Assembly: GCF_003934165.1 (NCBI RefSeq)
Contig: NZ_ML133508.1
Location: forward strand, 486,455-550,454
DNA: 64,000 nt
Reading direction: 5' to 3'
Origin: Borborobacter arsenicus
GTDB lineage: Bacteria; Pseudomonadota; Alphaproteobacteria; Rhizobiales; Rhizobiaceae
Each line of letters starts with the position of its first letter. The first letter of the stretch is position 1. Shown piece by piece: positions 1 to 9,348 of the stretch. Position numbers and translations under genes: made by a program. Below the pieces are notes generated by a model that saw only the letters and a list, made by a program, of their open reading frames with translations, was not told where the DNA came from and searched no databases.

Positions 1-1018
<1,018 letters not shown>

Positions 1019-1067
1019 GGGCCGGAGCTGTCATACCGTCTTCCGGGGCGGCGGCCAACGCTCCCGT

Positions 1068-1188
1068 CGTCATCCCGGCCAAGGGAGTGAAACGACCGCG
1101 AGCCGGGACCCATTCCTCGACGGCAACGGTTATCGGAATGGGTCCCGGATACGCTGCTTGCTGCGCTGCGCAGCATTCCGGGATGACG
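1068..1188. repeat. Nested palindromic intergenic element
   Basis: The outer arms cgtcatcccgg (1068-1078) and ccgggatgacg (1178-1188) are perfect inverted repeats. Inside them a second perfect 14-bp pair (1103-1116 and 1135-1148, core gggacccattcc) forms another stem. The unit ends just downstream of the acetoacetyl-CoA synthetase stop and can fold into a long hairpin in either strand. This type, with a CGTCATCCCGG end, is common between genes in Rhizobiales. It may act as a transcript-end stabiliser. Confidence 0.75.
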
Positions 1189-1217
1189 GGAAACGGTCGG
1201 CCGTGATCGCCGCCGCC

Positions 1218-1491
1218 TAGAGCCTTTCATGGTCATACGGAAGCGTTTTGCCGGAGGGAATTCGGGAACAAGGTCGAGGGCTTCGGCGCCGGGCGTACCG
1301 GGGTACGGCCAAGTCCGAAGCCCGAAGGATTTGGCCCGAATTCACCCGGCCCGCAGGGTTTGCCGCTGGCGGGCGCCCGCGGCGTCGGCCGGACTTGGCC
1401 GATGGTCCACATCGGCCGGCGCCGCCCTCCTGGCGGATCGCCTCGCCATCGGACAAACAGAACTGCTTTCGTATAACCATGAAAGGCTCTA
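1218..1491. mobile_element. MITE-like element with 27-bp terminal inverted repeats and TA ends
   Basis: The sequences at 1218-1244 and 1465-1491 are inverted copies of each other with two mismatches (core gagcctttcatggt). The outermost bases on both sides are TA, as expected for a TA target duplication of the IS630/Tc1-mariner type. The 270-bp interior is GC-rich, and its short reading frames on both strands both begin in the repeats (MVIRK), so I read no gene inside. I infer a non-autonomous element; no transposase is nearby. Confidence 0.6.
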
Positions 1492-1696
1492 AGCGAAACA
1501 TGCTTAACCAAGCGTAACCGCGAAATTTACCGAGATTTCATGAGTGGTACACTTTCGTAAATTCATCTTCATTCCGGTAAGGGTTTATTAAGGGTTGGCC
1601 GCGATATTCCTCGTTAACTTGAGGGAGAAATCCCTTCCCCGTCTTTCGGGGAATCCGTTTCGATCAAGTCCCCGTTGTGATCTAAATCAAAACTCA
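1492..1696. other. Intergenic stretch without a recognisable gene
   Basis: AT-richer than its surroundings, lying between the MITE-like element and the terminator hairpin. I see no start codon with a ribosome site and coding character. A small plus-strand transcript ending at the 1697-1723 hairpin is possible but unsupported. Confidence 0.4.
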
Positions 1697-1723
1697 GGCG
1701 TTCCCCTCCGGAACGCCTTTTTT
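1697..1723. terminator. Rho-independent terminator after the iron permease gene
   Basis: Arms ggcgttcc (1697-1704) and ggaacgcc (1710-1717) are followed by six T on the plus strand. On the minus strand the stem is followed by tgagttttgattt, so it can also stop the minus-strand permease gene that ends 3 bp away. Confidence 0.75.
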
Positions 1724-1725
1724 GA

Positions 1726-3441
1726 TCACATCAAGGCTTCGCGGTCGCGCGCCAATGCCCTCGAAAGCAGGATCACCGGCACCAATGCCGTCAAGATGAT
1801 CAGGATCGCCGCCACCGCGCCTTCTTCCGGTACGCCGCGCGAGGCGTTTTCATAGACATAGGTTGCCAGCGTATTGAAGCCGAAGGGCCGCAACAGGATG
1901 GTCGCCGACAGTTCCTTGATCGTATCGACGAACACCAGCACGATCGCGGTTAAGATTGCGGGTTTGAGCAGCGGCAGCAGCACCCGGCTGGCGCTGCGGC
2001 GCGGCGTATAGCCGAGGCTGCGCGCGGCTTCATCGAGATTGGCGGGCAGTTTTTCGATTCCGGAGCGGATGGCGCCTTCGGCCAGCGCCAGGAACCGGAT
2101 GGAACAGGCTATGATCACCGCCGCGGCCGAACCGGTCAGAAGCAGCCCGGTCGAAAAACCCCAATATTGCCGCGCCAGCATATCGATGCCGTTGTCGAAG
2201 CGTGCCAGCGCAAACAACAGCCCGAGTCCGAGAATGCCGCCCGGCAGCGCATAGCCGACTGAAGCGAGCCGCACCGACGCCGTGATGGTGCGCGACCGGC
2301 AAAGCCGCACTGCGTTGATCAGGAACAGCGCCAGCATCACCGCTATCAGCGCGGTGATCGCCGCGGTCACGATGCTGTTGGCGAAGGCAGAAGCGACCTC
2401 AGGCGAACTGAACTGTTCCAGCCGTCGCGAGGCATATTGGCCGAAGACGAACAGGGGGATGCCGAAGCCGGCCAGCACCGGCAGTCCGGTCGCCAGCACC
2501 GCCAGCCAGGCATGGAAGCCGCGCAGTCTGACGCGGGGAGGGCGCGCGCGCATATGGGTGGCCCGCCCGGTATGGAAGCGCTGGCTGCGGCGTGCCCATT
2601 GTTCGGCCGCAAGCAGCATGACGACCAAGAGCAGCATCAAAAGCGCGATCTGCGCGCCGCCTTCCAGGCTGCCGCGATTCAGCCAGGTCGCATAGACCGA
2701 GAATGTCAGTGTGCGCACGCCCAGATATTCGGCTGCACCTATATCGTTGATCGTCTCCATCAGCACCAGCGCCACGCCGGCAACGATCGCCGGCCGCGCC
2801 ACCGGCAGCAACACCCGCCAGAACACCTTTGCCTGCCTGGCGCCGAGCGTGCGCGCCACATCGGCAATGTTGCGTCCCTGCATCAGGAAGATGATGCGGG
2901 TGGTCAGGTAGACATAGGGATAAAGCACGCAGGACAAGACGAAGGCCGCACCCGGCGTCGAGCGTATATCTGGAAACCAGTAGTCGCGTATGGTCTGGAA
3001 GCCGAAGATTTCGCGCACCAGCCCCTGCACCGGGCCTGTATAGTGGAAGAACTCGCCGAAGGCGTAGGCTGCCAGATAGGGCGGCACTGCCAGCGGCAGC
3101 ACCAGCGCCCAGGCCAGCATCTTGCGCAAGGGAAAATCGAAGCCAACCACCAGCCAGGCGCCGGCAACCCCGATGATGGTGGTGGCCACCGCCACCAGTG
3201 ACAGCAGGTAAATGGTGGTCAGGCTCGATCCGGGCAGCACATTTTCGATCAGATGCGGCCAGGTGTCGCCACTTCCCGACAGCGCGACAAAGCCGAGCGA
3301 CAGGATCGGCAGCAGCACGACGGCACAGGCAGCCAATGCCGTGAGATGTGCCGACAGATGCCGGTTGCCCTTGACGCGCGGCTGCCTGCTTCGCGCCAAA
3401 CTCTCCAGATGGGCCTTATCGATGCGTTGGATTCCCGACAC
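1726..3441 (-). CDS. fbpB: Iron(III) ABC transporter permease (FbpB type, fused double permease)
   Basis: This 571-residue inner-membrane protein has two binding-protein-dependent permease domains in tandem (roughly residues 60-270 and 340-565). That is the architecture of FbpB/SfuB/AfuB ferric-iron permeases. Each half carries an EAA-type loop for contact with the ATPase: one around ARTLGARQAKVFWRVLLP (about residue 200), the other around AARSLGYTPRRSASRVLLP (about residue 470). The gene follows the binding-protein gene on the same strand after a 71-bp gap containing a hairpin. The start is a GTG with a weak ribosome site, so translation may be low. No ATPase (FbpC) gene is adjacent, so it must be encoded elsewhere. 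Confidence 0.9.
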   Translation of the reverse strand: MSGIQRIDKAHLESLARSRQPRVKGNRHLSAHLTALAACAVVLLPILSLGFVALSGSGDTWPHLIENVLPGSSLTTIYLLSLVAVATTIIGVAGAWLVVGFDFPLRKMLAWALVLPLAVPPYLAAYAFGEFFHYTGPVQGLVREIFGFQTIRDYWFPDIRSTPGAAFVLSCVLYPYVYLTTRIIFLMQGRNIADVARTLGARQAKVFWRVLLPVARPAIVAGVALVLMETINDIGAAEYLGVRTLTFSVYATWLNRGSLEGGAQIALLMLLLVVMLLAAEQWARRSQRFHTGRATHMRARPPRVRLRGFHAWLAVLATGLPVLAGFGIPLFVFGQYASRRLEQFSSPEVASAFANSIVTAAITALIAVMLALFLINAVRLCRSRTITASVRLASVGYALPGGILGLGLLFALARFDNGIDMLARQYWGFSTGLLLTGSAAAVIIACSIRFLALAEGAIRSGIEKLPANLDEAARSLGYTPRRSASRVLLPLLKPAILTAIVLVFVDTIKELSATILLRPFGFNTLATYVYENASRGVPEEGAVAAILIILTALVPVILLSRALARDREALM

Positions 3442-3463
3442 GGATCGCTCACATCAAATACGG

Positions 3464-3493
3464 AAAAGCCGGACCTGCAAGGGCCCGGCTTTT
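3464..3493. terminator. Hairpin between binding-protein and permease genes (attenuator-like)
   Basis: Arms aaaagccgg (3464-3472) and ccggctttt (3485-3493), extended by further pairing in the loop, lie between the two transporter genes. Read on the minus strand it is a stem followed by four T. Such a site allows much more binding protein than permease to be made from one transcript. Confidence 0.7.
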
Positions 3494-3512
3494 CGACTGT
3501 GGTTCAGACGGC

Positions 3513-4562
3513 TCAACTGGCCGGGCCATCGTCGAGGCCGACGCGGTCCACCATCTCGGAGGCGGCCTTGCGGTTCTTGGCGATCTCGACCAGCGGCAGT
3601 GTATCGGCCTTCAGTTCACCGAATTCCTTGACCACCGGCGAAGGCTCCAGACCCGGCTCGACCGGATATTCGAAGTTCTTCTCGGCATAGATCTGCTGGG
3701 CTTCGTGGTTCGACAGGAACTGGATCAGCTTCACGCCATTGTCGCGGTTCGGCGCATATTTGGCGAGCGCCGCGCCTGAAATGTTCACATGGGTCAGGCC
3801 GTTCTCGAAGGTCGGAAACAGCACATTGATGCCGTTGCCCCATTCCTTCTCCTGCGGGTCCTTCTCATTGGTGCGCATCAGGCCGACATAATAGGTGTTG
3901 CCGATGGCGATGTCGCATTCGCCGGCGGCGATCGCCTTGGCCTGGGGCCGGTCACCGCCTTCCGGCTTGCGTGCCAGATTTTCCTTCAGGCCCTTCATCC
4001 ATTCCTCGGTCTTTTCGGGGCCCCAGTGCGCGATTGCGGCACCGAAGAGAGCGAGATTATAGTCATGCTGGCCCGAGCGCATGCAGATCTTGCCCTTCCA
4101 CTTCGGGTCGGCCAGGTCGGCATAGGTGATTGCCGTGTCCTTGACGCGCTCCTTGGAGGCGTAGACGACGCGCGCGCGCTTGGTCAGGCCGAACCAGTGG
4201 CCTTCCGGGTCGCGATATTCGGCATCGATGTTTTCATTGATCGTGGCGTCGTCCAGCGCCTGCGTCACGCCCTTTTCCTTGGCGGTGGTCAAGCGCGCGA
4301 CATCGACGGTCATGATCACGTCGGCGGGCGAATTCTGGCCTTCGGCAAGGATGCGCTCCTCAAGACCCTTGTCGAGGAACAGAACCTCGGTCTTGATGCC
4401 GGTCTCGGCCGTGAAGGCGTCGAGCACCGGCTGGATCAGTTCAGGCTGGCGGTAGGTGTAGACATTGACCGTGCCGTCGGCCAGCGCCGTGCCGGCAAAC
4501 AGTGTGGCAAGGGCAAATGCGGCATATCCGGCAATGCTGCAGCGAGGGTTCTTGGAAGGCAT
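3513..4562 (-). CDS. fbpA: Periplasmic iron(III)-binding protein of ABC transporter (FbpA type)
   Basis: Start chosen at the ATG at 4562: it has an AGGAG ribosome site seven bases upstream and begins a clear signal peptide ending ALADG. A longer in-frame TTG start exists upstream but would run through the promoter. The mature protein (about 325 aa) starts with the NVYTYRQPEL strand typical of ferric-binding proteins. It keeps the paired tyrosines (GNTYYVGLM, about residue 230) that bind Fe(III). It should capture periplasmic iron and pass it to the permease encoded next. An ICE palindrome 125 bp upstream points to iron control by Irr. Confidence 0.9.
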   Translation of the reverse strand: MPSKNPRCSIAGYAAFALATLFAGTALADGTVNVYTYRQPELIQPVLDAFTAETGIKTEVLFLDKGLEERILAEGQNSPADVIMTVDVARLTTAKEKGVTQALDDATINENIDAEYRDPEGHWFGLTKRARVVYASKERVKDTAITYADLADPKWKGKICMRSGQHDYNLALFGAAIAHWGPEKTEEWMKGLKENLARKPEGGDRPQAKAIAAGECDIAIGNTYYVGLMRTNEKDPQEKEWGNGINVLFPTFENGLTHVNISGAALAKYAPNRDNGVKLIQFLSNHEAQQIYAEKNFEYPVEPGLEPSPVVKEFGELKADTLPLVEIAKNRKAASEMVDRVGLDDGPAS

Positions 4563-4686
4563 GTCTGTCTCCTGACCAATGGGGTTCAAGGCCCCAGGGA
4601 TGTGTCGGCTGGCAGCTCCGCCAGCCACCGCTGATCTATTGGGACAAATAGCCAGGGACGTCAATACAAAGGCTAATGATTTCAAT

Positions 4687-4707
4687 AGTTTAGAATTGTT
4701 CTAAACT
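4687..4707. promoter_or_regulatory. ICE box (Irr-type iron control element)
   Basis: A perfect palindrome, two 9-bp arms (agtttagaa / ttctaaact) around a 3-base spacer, matches the TTTAGAA-N3-TTCTAAA iron control element bound by Irr in Rhizobiales. It lies 125 bp upstream of the fbpA start. Control of the iron transporter by Irr is inferred from the motif and its position. Confidence 0.75.
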
Positions 4708-4866
4708 GGAGAATTTTACGCAGCTTTTCAACGGTTTGAGGCATGATTCGCGACGGTGGCGCGGTTTTCTCAACGGCCATGTCCAGCGCATTTCGCCATC
4801 GTCTGGGTCGTAATGTTTATTTGCGCTTGGCGCGAACGCATTTCCGCGTTGCAATTTCCCGTCTTG

Positions 4867-7800
4867 TCAGTCGGCCAGCACCCTGGTCGTAGGGAAGGTC
4901 ACCTCGACCAGGGTTCCTTCGCCGGGTGTGGAATTGATGGAGAATTTGGCGCGGTTGGCCTCCACCATCGCCTTGGTCAGCGGCAGGCCGAGACCGGTGC
5001 CGTCGCCGCGCGCGCGCTTCAGCGCATTGATCTGCTTGAAGGGCTTCAGCGCCTGTTCGATCTCGGCCTGTGTCATGCCCACGCCGGTATCGCGCACCCG
5101 CATCACCACGTCGCCGCTCATCTCATAGGCGGTGGAAACGATCACCTGCCCGCCGGCCTGCGTATAGCGCACCGCATTAGACAAAATGTTGAGCGCGATC
5201 TGGCGGATGCTGCGCCGGTCCGCCACCACGTCGGGCAGCTTTGAGGCAAAGCTGGAGCGGATGATGACCCGTTCGCGATTGGCCTGCGGCTGCATCATGG
5301 CAACTGTTTCGGCCAGCGCGTCGTTGAGCGAAACGGCCTCATGCGCCATTTCCTGCTGGCCCGCCTCGATCTTGGAAATGTCGAGCAGGTCGTTGACCAG
5401 GTCGAGCACATGGTTGCCCGAGCGGTTGATGTCGCGCAGATAGTCGCGATAGCGGTCATTGGCGATCGGGCCGAACTTCTCGTCGACCATCAGTTCGGAG
5501 AATCCGATAATAGCGTTGAGCGGTGTGCGGATCTCGTGGCTGACCCGCGCCAGGAAGTCGGTCTTCTGCGAGGAGGCGCGCTCGGCCATGGCGCGTGCCT
5601 GCGTCAGGTCTTCCTCGGCCCGCTTCCACTGGGTGATGTCGCGCAGCACCGCGCAGAAGCCGCTTTCATTCGGCAGCCTGCCGATGGTCATGAACAGCGG
5701 AATGAACCCGCCCTGGGCCTCGCGTCCGATCACCTCGCGCCCGTCATTGAGCACGCTGGCGACGCCATGTTCGGTCAGGCCACTGAGATAGTCGCCGGCC
5801 GCGCGCTGGCTTTCCATGGCAAACAGTGAGGTGAAGGGCTTGCCCACCACCTCGTCGCTGTCGAAGCCGAACAGCGCTTCGGCCGGCCGGCTGATCGAGC
5901 GGATCGTGCCGTCATTAGCAATCAGCACCACCCCGTCCGTCGCCGTGTCGATGATGGTGCGCATCTCGGCCACGCGCGCCCGCAATTCCGCTTCGCTGGC
6001 GCCCTGCGCGGGTGGCGGCGCAGTCTCTTCCTCGTCTCCGGTTCGCCGCACCACCAGCATCAGCGCCTTGCCGCCGTTCCACGGCACCGAACGCAACAGC
6101 GCCTCGATGGGAAATTCCAGCCCGTCGCCGGTTCGCATCCGCAATTCCTGATGCGGCGCCTCCGCCTCGTGGACCTCGTCATAAGTTTCGGCAAACAGCG
6201 CATCGAGCCCGCCGGCCGCCTCAAGTTTCGCGACTGACGCATAGGCCGTAAGCGTCAGGAACTCCTCATTGGCATAATGCAGCACATCGCCGGAATGGAT
6301 CAGCACCGGCACCGGCAGCTTTTCCAGTATAGACGTGTCGGTGGCCCTCGCCGGGCGCTCGCTGCCGTCCTCGGCCGATTCGGGCGAGGGTGCTGCGCCA
6401 GACCTGTTGCTGTTGGCATGGCGGGCCGGCGCGGTTTCCGGTGCTGTGTCCTCGTCTGCCTCATGCGCGGCCTGGCTGGTGGCACTGTCTTGTTCCACCG
6501 ACTCGGCCTGGGGCTCATCTGCGGTCGGTAAGGATTGCTGTTCCTCAGGTTTTTCTTCCTGCGCCGACTCGCCCAAATCGGCGGGCTTGCCCTCCGCCTC
6601 CCCGGGTGCTTCCATTATATCGTCGGCACGATCGGGAATCAGAACGCCTTCCCGGTTCTCCTCCGCTTCGTCCTGCGCCTGCGCCGTCTCGGTTTCCGTC
6701 GGCAATACCCCGTCACGGTCTTCCAGCACCGCTTCGGTCGGCTTGCCGGCGTTTTCGTCCGCTCCGGCAGCGGTGTCCCGATCCTTTGTCGCCTGCGTGT
6801 CTTTCAGCGCCTTGGCGGCGGCGTCGCCATCCTTTTTCAGCCTTTCGCCGATTTCGCGAAAGGCGCTGCGCTCGACGCTCGACAGGCCCTTCTCCGGCGC
6901 TGCCTGCGGGCGATGTTCGGCAAGTCGAATCACCTTGTCGGAGAAGCGGCGGTCCGGCTTGGGTACGATCGCCAGCGCCGGCACCTCGCCGTGGAACGGG
7001 TCCGCGGCCTCCGGCGCTTCCTCTTGCGTCTCATCGGCTTCTGCGTCGGGGGCAGGGGCCTCGACATGCGCCGTTTCGGGGGCGGGCACGTCTTCCGCCG
7101 GGCGGGCAGGTGCCACCAGCACCAGACCGAGCGCTTCCGGGTCCTTCACTGCATCGCCCGCGCGAGCGACACCGAAGCCGCGAAAGCCCTCGAAATCCCG
7201 GCTGCGGCTATAGACCGGCAAGGCCGCTAGATCGACCGGGATCTTCACGTCCGTCCCGGCCACCGGCCACAGCACCGACCGGCCCGACCATGTATCGCGT
7301 CGCTCCAGCAGCCCGGAAATCTCGCCGGAAGGGTCGAGCCCGAAAGTGTTGGCAACGTCGCGGAAGCGCCGCCCAACGACATCGGCGGCCAGTTCTCCCA
7401 CCGCATTGGCGAATTCATGGGAAATGGCGCTGAACCGGCCATGCGCATCGGTGCGCCAGACAAACCGCACCGGCGCCGCGTCGCGGTCCACTGCCACGCC
7501 TGTGGTTGCGCCTTCATCTTGTGCCGGTGGCGTGGGCATGTCCGTCTGCCCGCTGCTGAAATACCAATAGTCGTGCTGGCTGGCAGTGCCATCCGTGCCC
7601 GCATTGGCGGCTTCCTGCCGTTCGGCCACCACCACCAGCAGATGGAGCGCCGGCTCGTCGGTCAGGCGTGCCATTCCGGCGGGAAACTGGCCGCTCGCGC
7701 CCTTGATCATCTTTTTCACCAGGCGGTCGCGCTCGTCGGCTGCTTCGCCGGCCAGATCGGCCAGCACCTGTGTTGCGATGCCGAGCTGCGAAAATCCCGC

Positions 7801-8280
7801 CGAGGCGACCTGGATTTCGCCCTTCGCATCCACGAAGGCGGCGAATTGGCCAGGCTCGCTCAACCCGCCAATGGCGCGCTCCATGATCTCCTCGTCACCG
7901 AAAGTACCAATCCGCCCGGCCGGTGCGGCAAGCAGGATCGCCTTTTCGCTGTCGGGCAGCAAAATCTCGCCCATGGTGAAATTCACCGCCCGGCTTTCCA
8001 TGCCGATCGTCAGGCGTACCAATATGCTGCGGTCACGTCCGATATTGGGAAAGCCGCTCGTGGCCATGATCTGGCGCCGGGCGACCGAACCCAGCAGCGG
8101 CGATTCGCCGATGATGGCTTCGATATGCGGATAGCCAAGCAGGGTGGCGCCCGGCCCGTTGGCCCAGATCACCTGCTCCAGATCCGTCGAGAGTATGGCC
8201 AGCGCCTCGCCGCGCGCGAACCGCTCGCGCACGTCGTCGAGGACGGCCACATCAATGAACGAATACGAAGCTGACGCCAT
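4867..8280 (-). CDS. Large PAS-domain sensor histidine kinase (PdhS/PleC/CbrA-like)
   Basis: The 1137-aa product has a PAS-like N-terminal region, a second PAS-like region around residues 280-370, and a long acidic, Ala/Glu-rich and probably disordered stretch (about 390-650). Further PAS domains and a C-terminal kinase follow. The H-box SHEIRTPLNAIIGFSE has its phospho-acceptor His near residue 915 and is followed by FGPIANDRYRDYL, typical of the PdhS/PleC/DivJ group that controls the DivK-CtrA cell-cycle pathway. N, G1 (DTGVGM) and G2 (GDGTGLGL) boxes are present; there is no transmembrane segment. The ATG at 8280 is preferred over an upstream TTG (8319). The gene is monocistronic. Which kinase of the group it is cannot be fixed from sequence alone. 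Confidence 0.85.
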   Translation of the reverse strand: MASASYSFIDVAVLDDVRERFARGEALAILSTDLEQVIWANGPGATLLGYPHIEAIIGESPLLGSVARRQIMATSGFPNIGRDRSILVRLTIGMESRAVNFTMGEILLPDSEKAILLAAPAGRIGTFGDEEIMERAIGGLSEPGQFAAFVDAKGEIQVASAGFSQLGIATQVLADLAGEAADERDRLVKKMIKGASGQFPAGMARLTDEPALHLLVVVAERQEAANAGTDGTASQHDYWYFSSGQTDMPTPPAQDEGATTGVAVDRDAAPVRFVWRTDAHGRFSAISHEFANAVGELAADVVGRRFRDVANTFGLDPSGEISGLLERRDTWSGRSVLWPVAGTDVKIPVDLAALPVYSRSRDFEGFRGFGVARAGDAVKDPEALGLVLVAPARPAEDVPAPETAHVEAPAPDAEADETQEEAPEAADPFHGEVPALAIVPKPDRRFSDKVIRLAEHRPQAAPEKGLSSVERSAFREIGERLKKDGDAAAKALKDTQATKDRDTAAGADENAGKPTEAVLEDRDGVLPTETETAQAQDEAEENREGVLIPDRADDIMEAPGEAEGKPADLGESAQEEKPEEQQSLPTADEPQAESVEQDSATSQAAHEADEDTAPETAPARHANSNRSGAAPSPESAEDGSERPARATDTSILEKLPVPVLIHSGDVLHYANEEFLTLTAYASVAKLEAAGGLDALFAETYDEVHEAEAPHQELRMRTGDGLEFPIEALLRSVPWNGGKALMLVVRRTGDEEETAPPPAQGASEAELRARVAEMRTIIDTATDGVVLIANDGTIRSISRPAEALFGFDSDEVVGKPFTSLFAMESQRAAGDYLSGLTEHGVASVLNDGREVIGREAQGGFIPLFMTIGRLPNESGFCAVLRDITQWKRAEEDLTQARAMAERASSQKTDFLARVSHEIRTPLNAIIGFSELMVDEKFGPIANDRYRDYLRDINRSGNHVLDLVNDLLDISKIEAGQQEMAHEAVSLNDALAETVAMMQPQANRERVIIRSSFASKLPDVVADRRSIRQIALNILSNAVRYTQAGGQVIVSTAYEMSGDVVMRVRDTGVGMTQAEIEQALKPFKQINALKRARGDGTGLGLPLTKAMVEANRAKFSINSTPGEGTLVEVTFPTTRVLAD

Positions 8281-8440
8281 GGATCGAATGCATCTCCGCG
8301 CAGGGCCGGCATCCTGCAATTAACCGATCGTTAATAAAAGCTGGCGGCCCGAAGGTCCAGAAAACAGCGCGTTTTGCCAGCCGAAAAGCGGCGATGTGGT
8401 TAATTCCGGCCGCTAATTTTGGTGCATCGCAATAAATATG

Positions 8441-8453
8441 TTGCAATGCAGCA
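8441..8453. promoter_or_regulatory. Possible PhaR-type operator upstream of the phasin gene
   Basis: The sequence ttgcaatgcagca contains TGC-AAT-GCA, resembling the CTGC-N3-GCAG site described for PhaR, the PHB-responsive repressor of phasin genes. It lies about 80 bp before the phasin start. This is motif similarity only. Confidence 0.35.
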
Positions 8454-8529
8454 TAAGCCGCGCTATACCACGCTCAAGCATGAACGAGGCAGCCTTCCGC
8501 AAAGCCTGTCCTCCTGAAAGGATGTAAAT

Positions 8530-8994
8530 ATGTCCAAGACTGCAACCAAGACGTCCGAATTTGCCGAAAACGTCGAGTTTCCGAGCTTCGACGCTTCCAA
8601 GGCCACCGACCAGTTTCGTGCCTTCGCCGAAAAAGGCGTCGAGCAGACCAAGGAAACCTATGCCAAGCTGAAGACTGGCGCCGAAGACACCCAGAAGGCC
8701 CTCGAATCGACCTTCGAGACCGCCCGCGTCGCGTCCAGCGACCTGTCGCTCAAGACCATTTCCGCCCTGCGCGCGAATGCCGAGGCCAGCTTCGCGCATC
8801 TTGAGGCGCTTGTCGGCGTCAAGTCGGTGTCTGAGCTGATCGAGCTCCAGACCGCTTTCCTGCGCAAGGGCGTGGAGACCGCTGTCGAGCAGGCCAAGGA
8901 AATCCAGGCCGCCTCCAGCAAGGCCGCCGAAGACGTGGCCAAGCCGATCAAGGGCGTGTTCGAGAAGGCCTTGAAGGAACTCAAGGTCGCCTAA
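8530..8994 (+). CDS. Phasin family protein (PHB granule surface)
   Basis: The 154-aa protein is rich in Ala, Lys and Glu, predicted almost wholly helical and free of Cys, with the phasin-2 pattern (FRAFAEKGVEQTKETYAKLK near residue 30, then ASFAHLEALVGVKSVSELIELQ near 95). Phasins coat polyhydroxybutyrate granules and limit their size. A good ribosome site (GAAAGGA) precedes the ATG. The gene stands alone with its own terminator. The family also includes phasin-like proteins not on granules, so granule binding is inferred. Confidence 0.88.
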   Translation: MSKTATKTSEFAENVEFPSFDASKATDQFRAFAEKGVEQTKETYAKLKTGAEDTQKALESTFETARVASSDLSLKTISALRANAEASFAHLEALVGVKSVSELIELQTAFLRKGVETAVEQAKEIQAASSKAAEDVAKPIKGVFEKALKELKVA

Positions 8995-9106
8995 GACATT
9001 CTTCGGCCAGGCATGGGGCCGAACCAGGAATACCCGAAGCACGGTTCCTCCTCCCACCTGACTTCGGGTTATGGCCGGTAACTCCTCCCACCGGCCACAC
9101 ATAAGG

Positions 9107-9142
9107 AAAAGACCGGCTCCTCCCGCCGGTCTTTTTCTTTTT
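9107..9142 (+). terminator. Rho-independent terminator of the phasin gene
   Basis: Stem gaccggc (9111-9117) with gccggtc (9125-9131) is followed by tttttcttttt. A second, weaker hairpin (9073-9096) lies just before it. Confidence 0.85.
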
Positions 9143-9271
9143 GGGGCACACTTTGTCTCACCTGCGGCACCTGCGGCCAAAATGAATGCCGCGCCGCCGC
9201 CAAATGTCTTGAAATGTCCGTCGATAGTCCGTATTGGAGCGCTGCGCGCGTCAATGGCGCCCGCATGGTTC

Positions 9272-9348
9272 GCGGTTGTAGCTCAGTTGGTTAGAGCGCC
9301 GGATTGTGGATCCGGAGGTCGCTGGTTCGAGCCCAGCCAACCGTACCA
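9272..9348 (+). tRNA. tRNA-His (GTG), alphaproteobacterial form lacking encoded G-1
   Basis: The cloverleaf folds completely: acceptor gcggttg/caaccgt, D-arm, anticodon stem ccgga/tccgg with loop ttGTGga (anticodon 9306-9308), T-stem gctgg/ccagc, and an encoded CCA at 9346-9348. The first acceptor pair is G1:U72, the discriminator base is A73, and the base before position 1 is C. Canonical tRNA-His has G-1 paired with C73. Loss of this identity element is known for a large alphaproteobacterial group and goes with a divergent histidyl-tRNA synthetase, encoded at 35.3 kb. Confidence 0.95.

Noticed and set aside
1217..1517. Short frames on both strands within the 274-bp element
   Set aside because: All begin within the inverted ends and show no coding pattern; better explained as a non-coding mobile element.
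8413..9180. Minus-strand 255-codon frame opposite the phasin gene
   Set aside because: Shadow; Leu/Gly-rich due to reverse reading of Ala/Lys/Glu-rich codons and crossing the terminator.
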